This document shows positions 13,444 through 23,471 of a stretch of DNA of 64,000 nt, piece by piece. The notes below the pieces were generated by a model. It searched no databases. It was given only the letters and a program-made list of their open reading frames with translations, and had not been told where the DNA came from. The stretch comes from Gnetum montanum (taxonomy: Eukaryota; Streptophyta; Gnetopsida; Gnetales; Gnetaceae), in contig MNCI01029147.1 in NCBI GenBank assembly GCA_015680685.1, positions 150,640-214,639 on the forward strand. The letters run 5' to 3'. A program made the position numbers and the translations under genes. Numbering within the stretch: position 1 is the first letter of the stretch; each line of letters opens with the position of its first letter.

Positions 13444-13660
13444 CTATCTAGGTTCGAGGAAAGGCTTGACTTGTTGAATGTTGAACAATTGCTTTTTAGT
13501 TGGGATATTAGGTTTGTAGATCAACATGGCCCCAAAGGAAAAGGTTTGATCAATTATATAAGGTTCCTCCCACAATGTTTGGAATTTTTTCTTTTGGGAT
13601 ATATGTGCGAGGTTCCAATAGAGAACCTTATCTCCTAGTTGAAGTTTTACTTTCCTAATT
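13444..13660 (-). pseudogene. Z integrase, C-terminal part
   Basis: An open minus-strand frame (13689-13444, its first codons belonging to the LTR of B) has the features of the integrase C-terminal domain: KLQLGDKVLYWN, FQTLWEEPYII and a final VKPFLEP. E has the counterpart near 52240-52430. It was joined to 36206 before B inserted. Confidence 0.75.
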
Positions 13661-13665
13661 CTAAG
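13661..13665. repeat. Target-site duplication of B (left copy CTAAG)
   Basis: CTAAG at 13661-13665 is repeated at 36206-36210 on the other side of B. The integrase of Z continues on both sides. Confidence 0.95.
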
Positions 13666-14021
13666 TGTTGGCACATTTGGCCATTTCATGGAACAATAAG
13701 ATTCATCTTAAACATTATTGTAAGAGTGGGAGAATGTAAATGTGTTATTTCATACTATTGGTATGGGATCTAGGGGAGACCATAATATTATTGATGGAAA
13801 TAATGCATATATGAAAGACAGTAAATAGAAGATTGCAAGAGATAATGTGTCAATGGTGAATCAATTGACAAGCAAGGAATTCTTCATTGTTAGAAATATG
13901 TTCAGGAATTAATCATTTGGATACTAGTAAAGAATAGGAGAAGAGAACTAGAAATGAAAATTCAAAAATCAGAATCAACAGATTGTATGAATAACAAAAT
14001 GGGGAAATTATCAGTGGATGT

Positions 14022-14282
14022 TTGCAAAATGATGGAGAAGATATTGTTAATTTAAAATTGAATATAGAAAATGAAAGTTTTGCAAATGGAACAATCCTCA
14101 TAGATGACGGTAAATACAATGATCTGAACTATGGTATTGCTCATGGATTGGAAAGGAGACGCATTGGTACTGACGCAGAGGTAAATCTAGAAGTATGCTT
14201 TGATTCAGTTCATTATTTACCAAGCAATAGTAATGTGTGCAAAGAAATTTTCGGAAATGGTGATTCAGCAATTGATCTATAG
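14022..14282 (+). CDS. ORF inside B 5' LTR, function unknown
   Basis: An 86-codon frame beginning MQNDGEDIVNLKLNIENE, acidic at its N-terminus. The same frame is present in the 3' LTR at 33516-33821, where it is 101 codons because CTGCAA stands in place of CTATAG at the stop. No family recognised. It may be a captured host fragment. No promoter is evident directly upstream. Confidence 0.3.
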   Translation: MQNDGEDIVNLKLNIENESFANGTILIDDGKYNDLNYGIAHGLERRRIGTDAEVNLEVCFDSVHYLPSNSNVCKEIFGNGDSAIDL

Positions 14283-14363
14283 GCATCAGTAGATTTTGCA
14301 AAAGTGCTAGGGTTTGTTGATCTTTAATAGTTTCTATTTTTGTACATGATCTGATCAAAATAG

Positions 14364-14850
14364 AATGGTGAACCCGACTATTTTCTTTGGCCCCAAGATC
14401 GATGGTGCCCCTGCCGGACGTATTGTGATAGAGCCTTGTAGGGACGTGGTTACAAGGACGGCGGAGGAGGAGCTCTCATGGTCGTTGCCGCTTCGATCAA
14501 AATAGGAACCACAATCAGAGCTTTGTGATGAATTTAAGTAGCAACACATTCAATTTCAAATTTTTTTCCACCGATATGCAGCTAGATTTGCCCGCCTTCG
14601 ACGCCTTCCCAAATGTTCTCTATATTCTGCAATGTGCGCACTGGGCAGAGAATTTTCTAGCCATTATAAGGCCATTCTCAGCTTACCATACTCGATGCCA
14701 TCATTCGCTGATACTCTGATCCATGGCATGTTCACCCCTAGCTTTGCAATCAATGGCAGTGATTTGGAAGACGATTCACAAAAACAAAACAAAAAAAATG
14801 CAGGAAGCCCTAAGAAAATTTTGGACAAAACAAAACAAATTCCAGGCAAC
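14364..14850 (+). other. LTR segment with broken coding-like sequence
   Basis: From an ATG near 14366 (MVNPTIFFGPK) short frames continue in pieces; the 3' LTR copy (33859-34206) has a longer open frame starting the same way. It looks more G+C-rich and codon-like than the rest of the LTR. This may be a captured exon or part of the same unit as 14022-14282. Not identifiable by eye. Confidence 0.3.
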
Positions 14851-15403
14851 TAAAACCCTATGTTTAGGACTCTTCTCTTTAGCAACTGAACACCACACAG
14901 CAACGATGCTGGATGCAGTGGTAGAGCCTTCTTCCGTGGTGGCGGTTGATAACGATTTTTGGCAGGGTGGGATAATTTGGAAATATTTGCTAGTAGTTCC
15001 AGGCCTGGCACCTTCACATTCAGACCTCATATTTTGGATTTAAATTTTTATTTCCAGCCACTTTTACATGGGTGCAAGTGCGGATAAATTATTTATATAA
15101 ATTTACATTGATTAGCTACCACCAATGTCTACATCAAGGTAGATATTATACCATCACCTTATTCATAAAATTACTAGGGCTTCAATAGTATTCAAAACTT
15201 AAAAATTTTAAACAAGTAAAAATAAAAAGCTATTGGAGCTATAATTTTAAACAATTATATGGAGCTATTGGGTTTATTTTCATTATTCACAAAAGCAATA
15301 TTTGCAATATTTCTCCTAACTTCCTAACTTCCTAACTTGTTGGGCAAGTTACTTGTCAGAGAAGTTAGCAAAGATATTTTGGATGTAAATACCATTTGAA
15401 CCC

Positions 15404-15410
15404 TATAAAA
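15404..15410 (+). promoter_or_regulatory. B 5' LTR TATA box
   Basis: CCCTATAAAAAGGC is a good plant TATA box. The 3' LTR has the same sequence at 34910-34917. Transcription of B should start roughly 30 bp downstream. Confidence 0.65.
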
Positions 15411-16656
15411 AGGCTTCAAGGATAAGAAGGAAAAAAGATCATAAGGAGGGGACAATACATCACACTTGGGCTCTCACTTGGAGACACAGTTTGAGTCTTG
15501 GGAGAAGAGCATTGTAAAGAAGAAATTGTGAATGATTGCTTGTAAGATGGCTTGCTAAAGAACAGATTTCAGCCTCTTTCTCATAGTCATGTGAGTTATG
15601 TTTTATTTCTATTTTGTTTAAATTGTCTAGCTAGTGGGTTAGATAGTATCATCCTTGGTGAGTAATTTTGGGATTTTTAGATTGCTCTTATTGTTCTTGT
15701 TGCTCGATAGAAAATTTTTGTTAAAATTTTGCCATAGAAGCACTTGTTTTTGAAAGCCTTAAGAGCATTTTAGTAGCAAATTTTATTATTGTGCAATGTA
15801 TAAGAACTGCTATTGAGATTGTTGTAAAAGAGCCTCTGCTTGTAGTCATGCCGTTGAACGATTCAATAGTCAAGAGGGTTTAGAAAATATTTGGTATTTT
15901 GATGGGACCAGAATGGCTTCTTTTTATCTTTAAAGTGAATCTCTGTGGTATTTCAATAAGATATTTTTAAGTCTTTTGAAGGTTCTGTTGAATGCAATTT
16001 TTGACATCCATTATCTAGCCAAAATGGAGTCTCGTACGTGATAGTTTACACAGCAATTTTTTTGGTAACATGGTAGGATTGTCTTGAAGAAATTGCTTAT
16101 TTGAGCCTTGGAAGTTTGAACAATTTGTAGATATTGAATTTGGGATAGCTTTATTGCGAAGTGTTTACTTGTATCATTTTACCTTGTTTAAATATTTGAG
16201 ATCCACACAAATCTACTTTCTTTTCTGTCTATTTCCATCGAATCTTGCTCTATTTCTAGTTTTCTTGTGGAACTATCTCTTTCTCTGGGGAAAATTAGAA
16301 GTAGATTCATAGAGTTGTGCTCAAATGTTTTTGCAAAATTTTATTTGTCACAAGTAGGTATTATAAGGACTGCGTAGACTAGGAAATTGAACAAAATAGA
16401 AACTCTCAACAACTCACAGTACTTGGCAAGGTTGGTTGAATCTCTTTAAGATAAGTCATTTGTAGTTTACACACAACGCAATCATTTCATTTTTCATAAC
16501 TGCATACCGCAACAGCACACACACATACTCACATTAACTAATGAGTCTATTTGGAGTTATCTGGGCCTTGGTGTTGCCAGAGACCAACAAGCACCTAAAT
16601 CTTATTCGAGGACACTCGTTGGCGGTCGTGTCCCAAATGGTCACCAACAGTTCTTT

Positions 16657-16673
16657 TGGCGCTAGAAGGAGGG
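16657..16673 (+). other. B primer-binding site
   Basis: TGGCGCTAGAAGGAGGG starts 7 bases after the LTR end. TGG at the start is complementary to tRNA CCA. It differs from the site of the Athila-like elements here. I cannot name the tRNA with confidence. Confidence 0.65.
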
Positions 16674-16765
16674 CTGAAAATTTAGCCTCTAGTTTCATAA
16701 GCCTTATAATTTTAGCACATCAACAGTTATTTGTTACTATAAAGGCTTAATAAATTAGATACTAT

Positions 16766-18019
16766 TTGCAATTCATGACCAAGAATATTGATAGTTTGAA
16801 AAATTTAAAAGTTTCAAAAGATATTCTAGATTCTAAGACTGATTCTTCATCAGAAGAAGAACAAAAGAAAGATTTTGAATTAGGAACTAGTAGTGGAGTG
16901 AAAACTAGAAGATCAAGAAGATCACCAATTATATTTGGTTTATCGATTAATAAGAGAAGATCTAGAAAGTTTAAGAGTTCAATTATCCAAAGGAATAGGA
17001 TGGCAAATCCTTGGCAAGGAGTTGCACCATTAGGATTTCAAAATTACAATGATATTCCTAAAGTAGTTTACAAATATTTGCCTGAGCCTTTCATTCTTGG
17101 AAAAGCTTATTTAGCTAAAGAATATGTTTATATGTTTGAGTTAGCTTTAGCTCATGTAAATATTCAACATCAAGATCAAGCTTGTAGGTTGTTTGTATCA
17201 AATCTAAAGGATATGGCTCAGATTTGGTATTCGAACTTACCATGTAATAGTATTACAAGTTGGGATGACATGAAGAATCTTTTCTTAGCCCAATTTGGTA
17301 TTCAATTAGATCAACAACAACTATACCATGGGCTAATACAAGCTAAGCAAGGAGTTAAAGAGTCAATTAGAGATTTTAACATCAAGTTTCAACGAATTTG
17401 TGGACTCTTTCAAAGACAATATAGGCCATCAAAAGAGATGATTAAAGAAACTTATCTTAAGGCTGTCAACCCCAACATTTCAATTTGGTTAAGGAGAACT
17501 CCAAACTTAACTACACTAAATGACTACTTTAGTGAAGCTATACAGTTAGAAAAACATTTGAATCCTGAAGAAAATATTGCAATTCAAAAAGAAGAAGAAA
17601 GAGTTATGATTCCTATGCAAGATTTTGCTCAATTTAAAGCTTTACCAGGTCCATCTCATGTTAAGATTGAGAAATAACATGAAAGAGTAGGATCTGAAAA
17701 AGGAAAATTAATGAGAGATATGTCTAACAAAATAGTGAAGCTTGAAAAAGCTTTGGCAAGAGTTAATATCAAGGAAGAAAGAAAAAATAGAAAGCATAAA
17801 CATCAAGACACTAAGTTAGCAGAAGATGAGGATGAAAGTGACCTTATTATGTCCAAATTTCTTGATATTGAATCTGATAATGAGTTATCTAGTGTTCATT
17901 ATGCAAGTAAGTCTTCTAGCAATGGATCTAGCGATACTTCTTTTCTATCAAGTTCTGAAGAAGACATGTCTTCGGATGAAGAATGTAATAATAATGAGGA
18001 AAATGGATATAATCTCTGA
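16766..18019 (+). pseudogene. B gag
   Basis: One frame of 418 codons with a single internal TAA at 17675-17677 and a TGA at 18017-18019; the same frame continues into the protease. The core has AQIWYSNLPCNSITSWDDM and FLAQFG, typical of plant gypsy Gag, where the capsid folds. The C-terminal part after 17711 has a Lys-rich helical segment and an acidic Ser-rich tail; no CCHC zinc knuckle is seen. The two stops can each come from one base change. The ATG at 16766 is the first in frame after the primer site. Confidence 0.8.
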
Positions 18020-18211
18020 TCAAAGGAAATATTAACTACTTCTAGACCCCCAAATGTTATTACTAATTCATCTACTAAGAGAAAGGCTTTTGAGCCAAAT
18101 AGAAGAGATAAGAATAAAGGTAAAGACAATCAAGTAGAGCAAAGCACTCCAAATCAGTCTTTTAATAAATGGATAAGGAAACTAAGCTTTATTGGTGATG
18201 GAGAGTATGAT

Positions 18212-19609
18212 TTGATTAAAGACCTTAAACATGTCAAGGCCAATATTAGCTTTTATCAGTTGCTTCAGATAGGAGATCAGCAAAGAAAGGATTTAGAGTT
18301 CATTAAAGGTAAAAGGAGAGTTAGAGAATTAGAGTTAAGTTATGTGTCTCATAATGATGAGAAATTAAAGACTTCATATGATAAGGAAGCTCCTCCTTTT
18401 CTTTTGAAAATGAAATTAAAGGATACATACTTACATAATTTTTTGGTTGATTCTGGAGCTACATGTACTATAATGCCATTGTCTATATGTAAGAAACTTG
18501 GTTTGATTCCTGAAAAATCAAATAAAAAGATTATTCAAGTGGATAAAAGTAGAGTGAAGATTGTGGGTCAATTACCAAATATCCTATTGGAAATTTCTTC
18601 TAAACCCCACGTCAGAAGTAGAGTAACTATTCAAGTGGTAGATATAGCAGATTCACATAGTATCTTATTGAGTAGAAGTTGGAGTAAGAATTTCTTGGGT
18701 TACATATCAATAGATTATTCTCACATGTGGCTACCTTGGAAAGGAGAACCAAATCAGATATATATCTATAGCGAACCTTTGATGATAGATAATATTACTT
18801 CAAATGGAAAAAGTAAAATGGTTGAAAAGGGAGGTGTTGAAAACAAAATTTGTACACTTCAAGAAAATTATAGTTTTGAAAAAGAACAATCAAAGGATGA
18901 GGATAAATGGGAGCTATACTTTGACAGTTCATGTAATTCAAAAGGTGCAGGAGCTGGTATAGTTATATTCAAGAATGATTCACCTAAAATTCTCAAAGCA
19001 ATTCATCTATCTTTTTCTTGTACTAACAACAAGGCTGAGTATGAAGCTTTATGTATTGGTATGAGAATAGCTCTAGAAAAAAAGATCAGAGTAATCACTA
19101 TAAAAGGAGACTCAAGATTAGTCTATGAACAAGTAAAGGGTAACTATGTCGTGAAGAGCTCATTCTTAAGACCTTATAAGCAACTTTCTTGTAAGATGTT
19201 AGATCAATTTCAACATTGCCAAATAGAGCATATAAATAGAGCAGAGAATCTTATAGTAGATGATTTGGCAAAGTCAGCTTCAACATTGGATATGCAAATA
19301 ATAGAAAGTTACAAAGATGTCATGATTGAAGAAGAACATCAGCCATTAGTACCAGATAATATAAGACATTTTCAAGTATTTGAAGATGATGATCAAGTAC
19401 TAAGATTTATGAAAAACAAACAAGAATTTGAAGATCAAGTGATACCTGAAGCGTCATCAAATTCCAAGGCTAATTTCATTCCAAAAAGGATGATTGAATT
19501 GGAACATGAGTTCAAGAAAAATTTACTTACCGGAAAGGATATACAAAACTCAGATAGTCAAGCTTTCGAGGTAGTGAATTTTGGATTAGACAAGATGCCA
19601 AAATGTTGA
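18212..19609 (+). CDS. B protease plus extra (archaeal/plant-type) RNase H
   Basis: This is a 465-codon frame in the same phase as gag. Residues 63-170 form an aspartic protease with active site DSGA at 80-83 and ILLSRSW (ILGR-type) at 151-157. Residues 232-355 form a type I RNase H like plant and archaeal enzymes: ELYFDSSCNSKGAGAGIV (Asp238), NNKAEYEAL (Glu276), IKGDSRLV (Asp300) and INRAENLIVDDLAKSAS (Asp350). The acidic D-E-D-D set is complete. A second RNase H is known in the Tat branch, but the placement here is ahead of reverse transcriptase. The native RNase H of pol is also present (about 20526-20850). A frame change near 19590 leads into reverse transcriptase. Confidence 0.85.
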   Translation: MIKDLKHVKANISFYQLLQIGDQQRKDLEFIKGKRRVRELELSYVSHNDEKLKTSYDKEAPPFLLKMKLKDTYLHNFLVDSGATCTIMPLSICKKLGLIPEKSNKKIIQVDKSRVKIVGQLPNILLEISSKPHVRSRVTIQVVDIADSHSILLSRSWSKNFLGYISIDYSHMWLPWKGEPNQIYIYSEPLMIDNITSNGKSKMVEKGGVENKICTLQENYSFEKEQSKDEDKWELYFDSSCNSKGAGAGIVIFKNDSPKILKAIHLSFSCTNNKAEYEALCIGMRIALEKKIRVITIKGDSRLVYEQVKGNYVVKSSFLRPYKQLSCKMLDQFQHCQIEHINRAENLIVDDLAKSASTLDMQIIESYKDVMIEEEHQPLVPDNIRHFQVFEDDDQVLRFMKNKQEFEDQVIPEASSNSKANFIPKRMIELEHEFKKNLLTGKDIQNSDSQAFEVVNFGLDKMPKC

Positions 19610-19611
19610 AT

Positions 19612-20424
19612 GTTACAAAGGAAAGAGATTCGAGTTTCAAGAAAGACTTGTTATCATGTCTAAGAAATAATTTGGACAATTTTTCTTAGTCCTATGATGA
19701 TCTTAAATCTTTTAGGCAAGATGTGATGACACACAAGATTCCTCTAATAGAAGGTAGCAAAATAGTCAAACAAAAACAAAGGAAATTTAATCCATCATTT
19801 GAACCAGCTAGGAAAGCTGAAATTAAGAAGTTGTTATAAACTCGAATCATATATCTAGTACGATATTCGACATGGCTTGCTAATCTTGTTCCAGTGAGAA
19901 AGAAAAATGGTGATATAAGGCTTTGTGTAGACTTTAGAAATCTGAATGATGACTCAAAAAAGGATAAGTATCCACTTCCAAGAATTGATGAGATGTTGAT
20001 TAAAGTCTCAGGTTATCAAGTTTATTCTTTCTTAGATGGTTTCTCAGGTTATAATCAAATCATGGTAGATAAGAATGATAGATAAAAAACATCATTTATC
20101 ACCAAATGGAGAACTTTCGCTTACCAAAGAATGCCATTTGGGTTGTCAAATGTTGGAGCTATGTTTCAAAAAGCAATGGATTTAGCATTCAAGGATTTAT
20201 TAGGCAAATTCATGGTGGTTTATTTGGATGATATTATAATGTTCTCAAAGAAAAAAGAAGATCATATTAATCATCTCCAACAAATTTTCGACAGATGTCG
20301 TGAGTTTGGTATTTCATTAAATCCTAGGAAGTGTATCTTCGGGGTTAAATCTGAAAGCTTATTAGGCCATGTGATATGTCAAGAATGGATTGCCATAGAC
20401 AATTCCCAAATTCAAATAGTATAG
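19612..20424 (+). pseudogene. B reverse transcriptase
   Basis: In the next frame: VRKKNGDIRLCVDFRNLN, YPLPRIDEML, YSFLDGFSGYNQI, MPFGLSNVGAMFQKAMD and the catalytic YLDD at 20221-20232, followed by LNPRKCIFGV and LLGHVI. This is the full finger-palm order of a gypsy reverse transcriptase, with Tat-like wording after the active site. Stops occur at 19687, 19837, 20083 and 20422, so the frame is dead though easily read. Confidence 0.85.
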
Positions 20425-20930
20425 AATATTGAGCATCCCACAAGTAAGAAATCTCTTAGATCTTTCTTTGGGAAGATTAACTTTGTGAAAAAGTTCATCC
20501 CCGGTTTACTGAAATTACCAAACCTTTGATGCATATGCTAAAAAAGGATGTCCAAGTAGAGAAAACACCAGAGTCAGAGAGAGCTTTATCAGAAATTAAA
20601 AATGCTATACAAGAGGCTCCATATTTGGTAAATCCTAGACTTAAAGAAGATTTTTGGTTATATTCTTTTGCTTCGAATGATTCTATTGCTAGTGAAGGTC
20701 AAGATGAACTAATTGGATTTTTTGGGTATTAATTGAAAGGTTCAGAGTTAAATTATTCAGACTTAGAGAAACAAGCTTTCGCAGTCATCAAAGCACTTTA
20801 GCATTTTAAATATTATTTGGAAAGTGCATTAGTTCACATTATGCTAATTGAACTGGCAGTCAAGCGATTCCTAGCCCAAAATGAGATTGGATTAAAAATA
20901 GGAAAATTGCTTATAAAGTTGCAAAGTTTT
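20425..20930 (+). pseudogene. B native RNase H
   Basis: The reverse transcriptase connection (RSFFGKINFVKKFIP) leads to SERALSEIKNAIQEAPYL, WLYSFASNDSIAS and SELNYSDLEKQAFAVIKAL, the usual RNase H of gypsy pol. The normal first catalytic Asp region is altered (SFASNDS). Frames shift near 20520 and a stop sits at 20730. B thus has two RNase H domains, one on each side of the reverse transcriptase. Confidence 0.75.
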
Positions 20931-22279
20931 AGATTTTTATTGGAAATATGCAAAACAAATAAGGGCATGGGATTAGCCAAGTTAATGACTAGAGAAAGTG
21001 ATGTATGTACACTTGATACCCATGAAGAGAATTGGTATGAAGAAATTCTCAAATTTCTTAATACAAGGAAAATCCCAAATAATTTAACTACAAGTCAAAA
21101 GAGAGCTTTCTTCAAAAGAGCACAAAGATTTGTTGTTAAAGATGGTATATTATACAGAAAATATTTTCGAGGGGTTTTATTGGAATGTGTTCATAATGAT
21201 CAAATTAGTTTCATTTTGAAACAATTTCATGATTATTTAAATTTATTTTATGAATCCCCTAAGTTGACTATGCAACATATTCTTCGATATGGATATTACT
21301 GGCCTTCCATGTATCAAGACATTAGTTCAAAAATTAAAAAATGCTATAAATGTCAAATTCATGGGCCCAAGATTAAAAAGGCTAAAGCCCCTTTAAAGCC
21401 AGTAGTTGCAGATAGACCATTTCAGCAATGGGATTTGGATTTTATTGGTACTATTACTCCTTCAAGAGCTGGACACAAGTTTATTCTCACAACTACTGAT
21501 TATTTCACTAAATGGTCTAAGCAAAGGCTCTAAGAGGAAGTTCAACATCAGATGTGATTAAATTTATAGAAGATCAAATTCTAAGTAGATTTTGTCTACC
21601 CAAAGTGTTAGTGTCAGACAATGGACCCGCCTTCAAATCCGAAGAGTTTATCATATGGACATCTGAAAAATCCATTTTCTTATTTTCCTCATCAAATTAT
21701 TATCCTTAAGGAAATGGCCTAGCAAAATCCACCAATAAAAAGCTTATCGCTTATATCAGGAAATCGATGGATGGGAATCTAGGAAATTGGATCGATTATC
21801 TACAATTCGCATTATGGTCAGATCGAATTAGATTTAAGAAAGCTATCAGGACATCACCATATAACTTAGTTTATGGTTTTCCAGCAAGAATTACAAACAA
21901 GATTGTAAGCTCCACTTCTGAATTCGTACAAAGATATAGTGAAAAAACTGATAAAGATAGAAGTTTCATGACTTTGCTTATTAAAAGAGAAGATGAAGTA
22001 GATAAAGTAAAGGATAATTTGTTACAAAATACCTTTCAAGTTAAAATATGGTTTGATAGAAAAGCTCTAAAAAGAACTTTCAAGATAGGGGACCTTGTCC
22101 TATTATGGAATATGAAGAAACTAAATAAGTTTACCCCGACATGGATTGGTCCCTTTCAAATTACAAAGAAATTGTCAGAGGATACTTACAAATTATCAAC
22201 TTTGGATGGCATGGAATTACAATTTCCATATAATGTTTTGCATATAAAACATTATTTGGGAAAATTGCATACAGTTTGA
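20931..22279 (+). pseudogene. B integrase
   Basis: Zinc-binding part: the first His (KQFHDYL) and CYKCQ are present, but the second His is replaced (LFYESPKLT where GH-SPKLT is usual). Core: QQWDLDFIGTI with the first Asp, KVLVSDNGPAF with the second, and NGLAKSTNKKL where the catalytic Glu would be (Lys here). C-terminal domain: KIGDLVLLWN, PTWIGPFQI, ending HIKHYLGKLHTV. There are frame changes near 21520 and a stop at 21708. Element A lies 73 bases after the end. Confidence 0.82.
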
Positions 22280-22346
22280 AGATGTCATTACACAAAATAA
22301 TATATGTATATACTATTATGTAAATATTACTAGGAATATAGTATCA

Positions 22347-22351
22347 ATTAA
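22347..22351. repeat. Target-site duplication of A (left copy ATTAA)
   Basis: ATTAA at 22347-22351 is repeated at 30613-30617, next to the two ends of A. Confidence 0.95.
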
Positions 22352-22378
22352 TGATGAGACGCGGTTCGCATAGGCCAT

Positions 22379-22398
22379 GATATCGCGTACGCGATATC
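22379..22398. promoter_or_regulatory. A LTR palindrome GATATCGCGTACGCGATATC
   Basis: Perfect 20-bp palindrome upstream of the TATA box, followed by partial copies (ATATCGCA near 22411 and 22442). The 3' LTR has two perfect copies (29882-29901 and 29950-29969). Candidate enhancer of the element. Confidence 0.55.
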
Positions 22399-22464
22399 GT
22401 AGCCGATGCAATATCGCATCCCCCACGATATTGCGTATGCAATATCGCAGTCCGCCGCCATGTC

Positions 22465-22472
22465 TATAAATA
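22465..22472 (+). promoter_or_regulatory. A 5' LTR TATA box
   Basis: TATAAATA, about 20 bp after the ATATCGC array. The same arrangement occurs in the 3' LTR (29988-29995), in F (55061-55068) and inside A (26422-26429). Confidence 0.7.
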
Positions 22473-22873
22473 AGAGGCGGCTCTCCCTTGTTTGGGGATC
22501 CCAGTTTTAGAGTAGCAAAGCTCTGGTAGTTTGATCCCTTCAGAGTTAGATTTTTTCCCGTGTCTACCCGCAGTGTGGTGAATGTAATTGTATGGTGTCT
22601 TTATTCGAGTGTGCTGTACTTGGACACGCACATGACCGGCAATAAAGATCAAGATTACTTCATCATTGCAGCATTCACTTAGTTTATTTATTTGTTATTT
22701 ATTTAATGTTATTTATTACTTTCGTAGTGCGGTGTGAGTACGACTTAACTACGAGCATCTACGAGTGTGTACGGCTAGTTAAGGAATTGGTTACTCATCG
22801 CGATTAGTTTTTCACCCTTAAACTCCTAGAAGAGGAATGAGTACGACTTGATTACGAGCATTTAAGTGTGACT

Positions 22874-23009
22874 GCTTGGTAGCCCAGTGGTGTAGCTAGG
22901 AGGATCTACGCTTGGTAACCCAGTGGCGTATTTGGGGTCTGTGCTTGGTAATCCCAATGGCATACCTAGGCCTATGCTTGGTAGTCCTAGTGGCAGTCGT
23001 GCACAAAGT
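22874..23009 (+). repeat. Four tandem gcttggta units in A 5' LTR
   Basis: Units start at 22874, 22910, 22943 and 22976 (spacing 36, 33, 33), each with gcttggta followed by a cccagtgg-like core. The other family LTRs have about two such units; the 3' LTR of A has lost the array. Confidence 0.75.
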
Positions 23010-23341
23010 CCAAGATGTGTACGGTTGATCAAGGAATCGGTTGCTCGTTGCACTTAGGCTAGATTAGATTTTGTTACCCTTTTCCTCTTAGCTTAGATTA
23101 GTTAATATTATTTTCCACTGCCTTCAGGAGTAGCATAGAATTAGAAACACATCATACGCCTCATCTAGACTAAACCACACGTGACATATGCAAAACTAGT
23201 CTAGATGGGAAGACAGCGAACTGCGACCTAAGGCTAACTATCTAGGTGCCACAACTAGTCCATCTACGGAGTTCGACCGGATCACGTGTGCGATGCTCGT
23301 TTCGTATGGTTGAGTGTAGGGGTACCTTGCCACTCATCATT

Positions 23342-23358
23342 AGCACCGTTGTCGGGGA
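23342..23358 (+). other. A primer-binding site
   Basis: AGCACCGTTGTCGGGGA two bases after the LTR, a changed form of TGGCGCCGTTGCCGGGGA, complementary to plant tRNA-Asp and used by Athila-type elements. Confidence 0.7.
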
Positions 23359-23471
23359 TGGTACTAGTTATCTAGATTAGTTATATCATACAAGGTCACT
23401 GTAAAGAACTTAACAATATATCTTTCAAAAAATAATAATTATTAAAAAGTCACATAAATTCACACACAACA

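Larger units (their letters stand above)
13666..16649 (+). repeat. B 5' LTR
   Basis: Starts TGTTGGCACATTTGG and ends CACCAACA, so the TG...CA ends form a TGTTGG/CCAACA inverted repeat. Length 2984 bp against 3046 bp for the 3' copy. It contains a TATA box at 15404-15410 and an open frame near its start (14022-14282). Confidence 0.93.
22352..23339 (+). repeat. A 5' LTR
   Basis: Starts TGATGAG and ends CTCATCA. The upstream part has palindromic ATATCGC motifs, including a perfect 20-bp palindrome at 22379-22398. The TATA box is TATAAATA at 22465-22472 and an AATAAAG signal lies near 22640. It holds about 250 bp absent from the 3' LTR (around 22799-23048), including four tandem units starting gcttggta. 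Confidence 0.93.

Noticed and set aside
22379-22460. Palindromes as a CRISPR array or terminator hairpin
   Set aside because: Plant LTR context, irregular spacing without unique spacers, and location just upstream of a TATA box.
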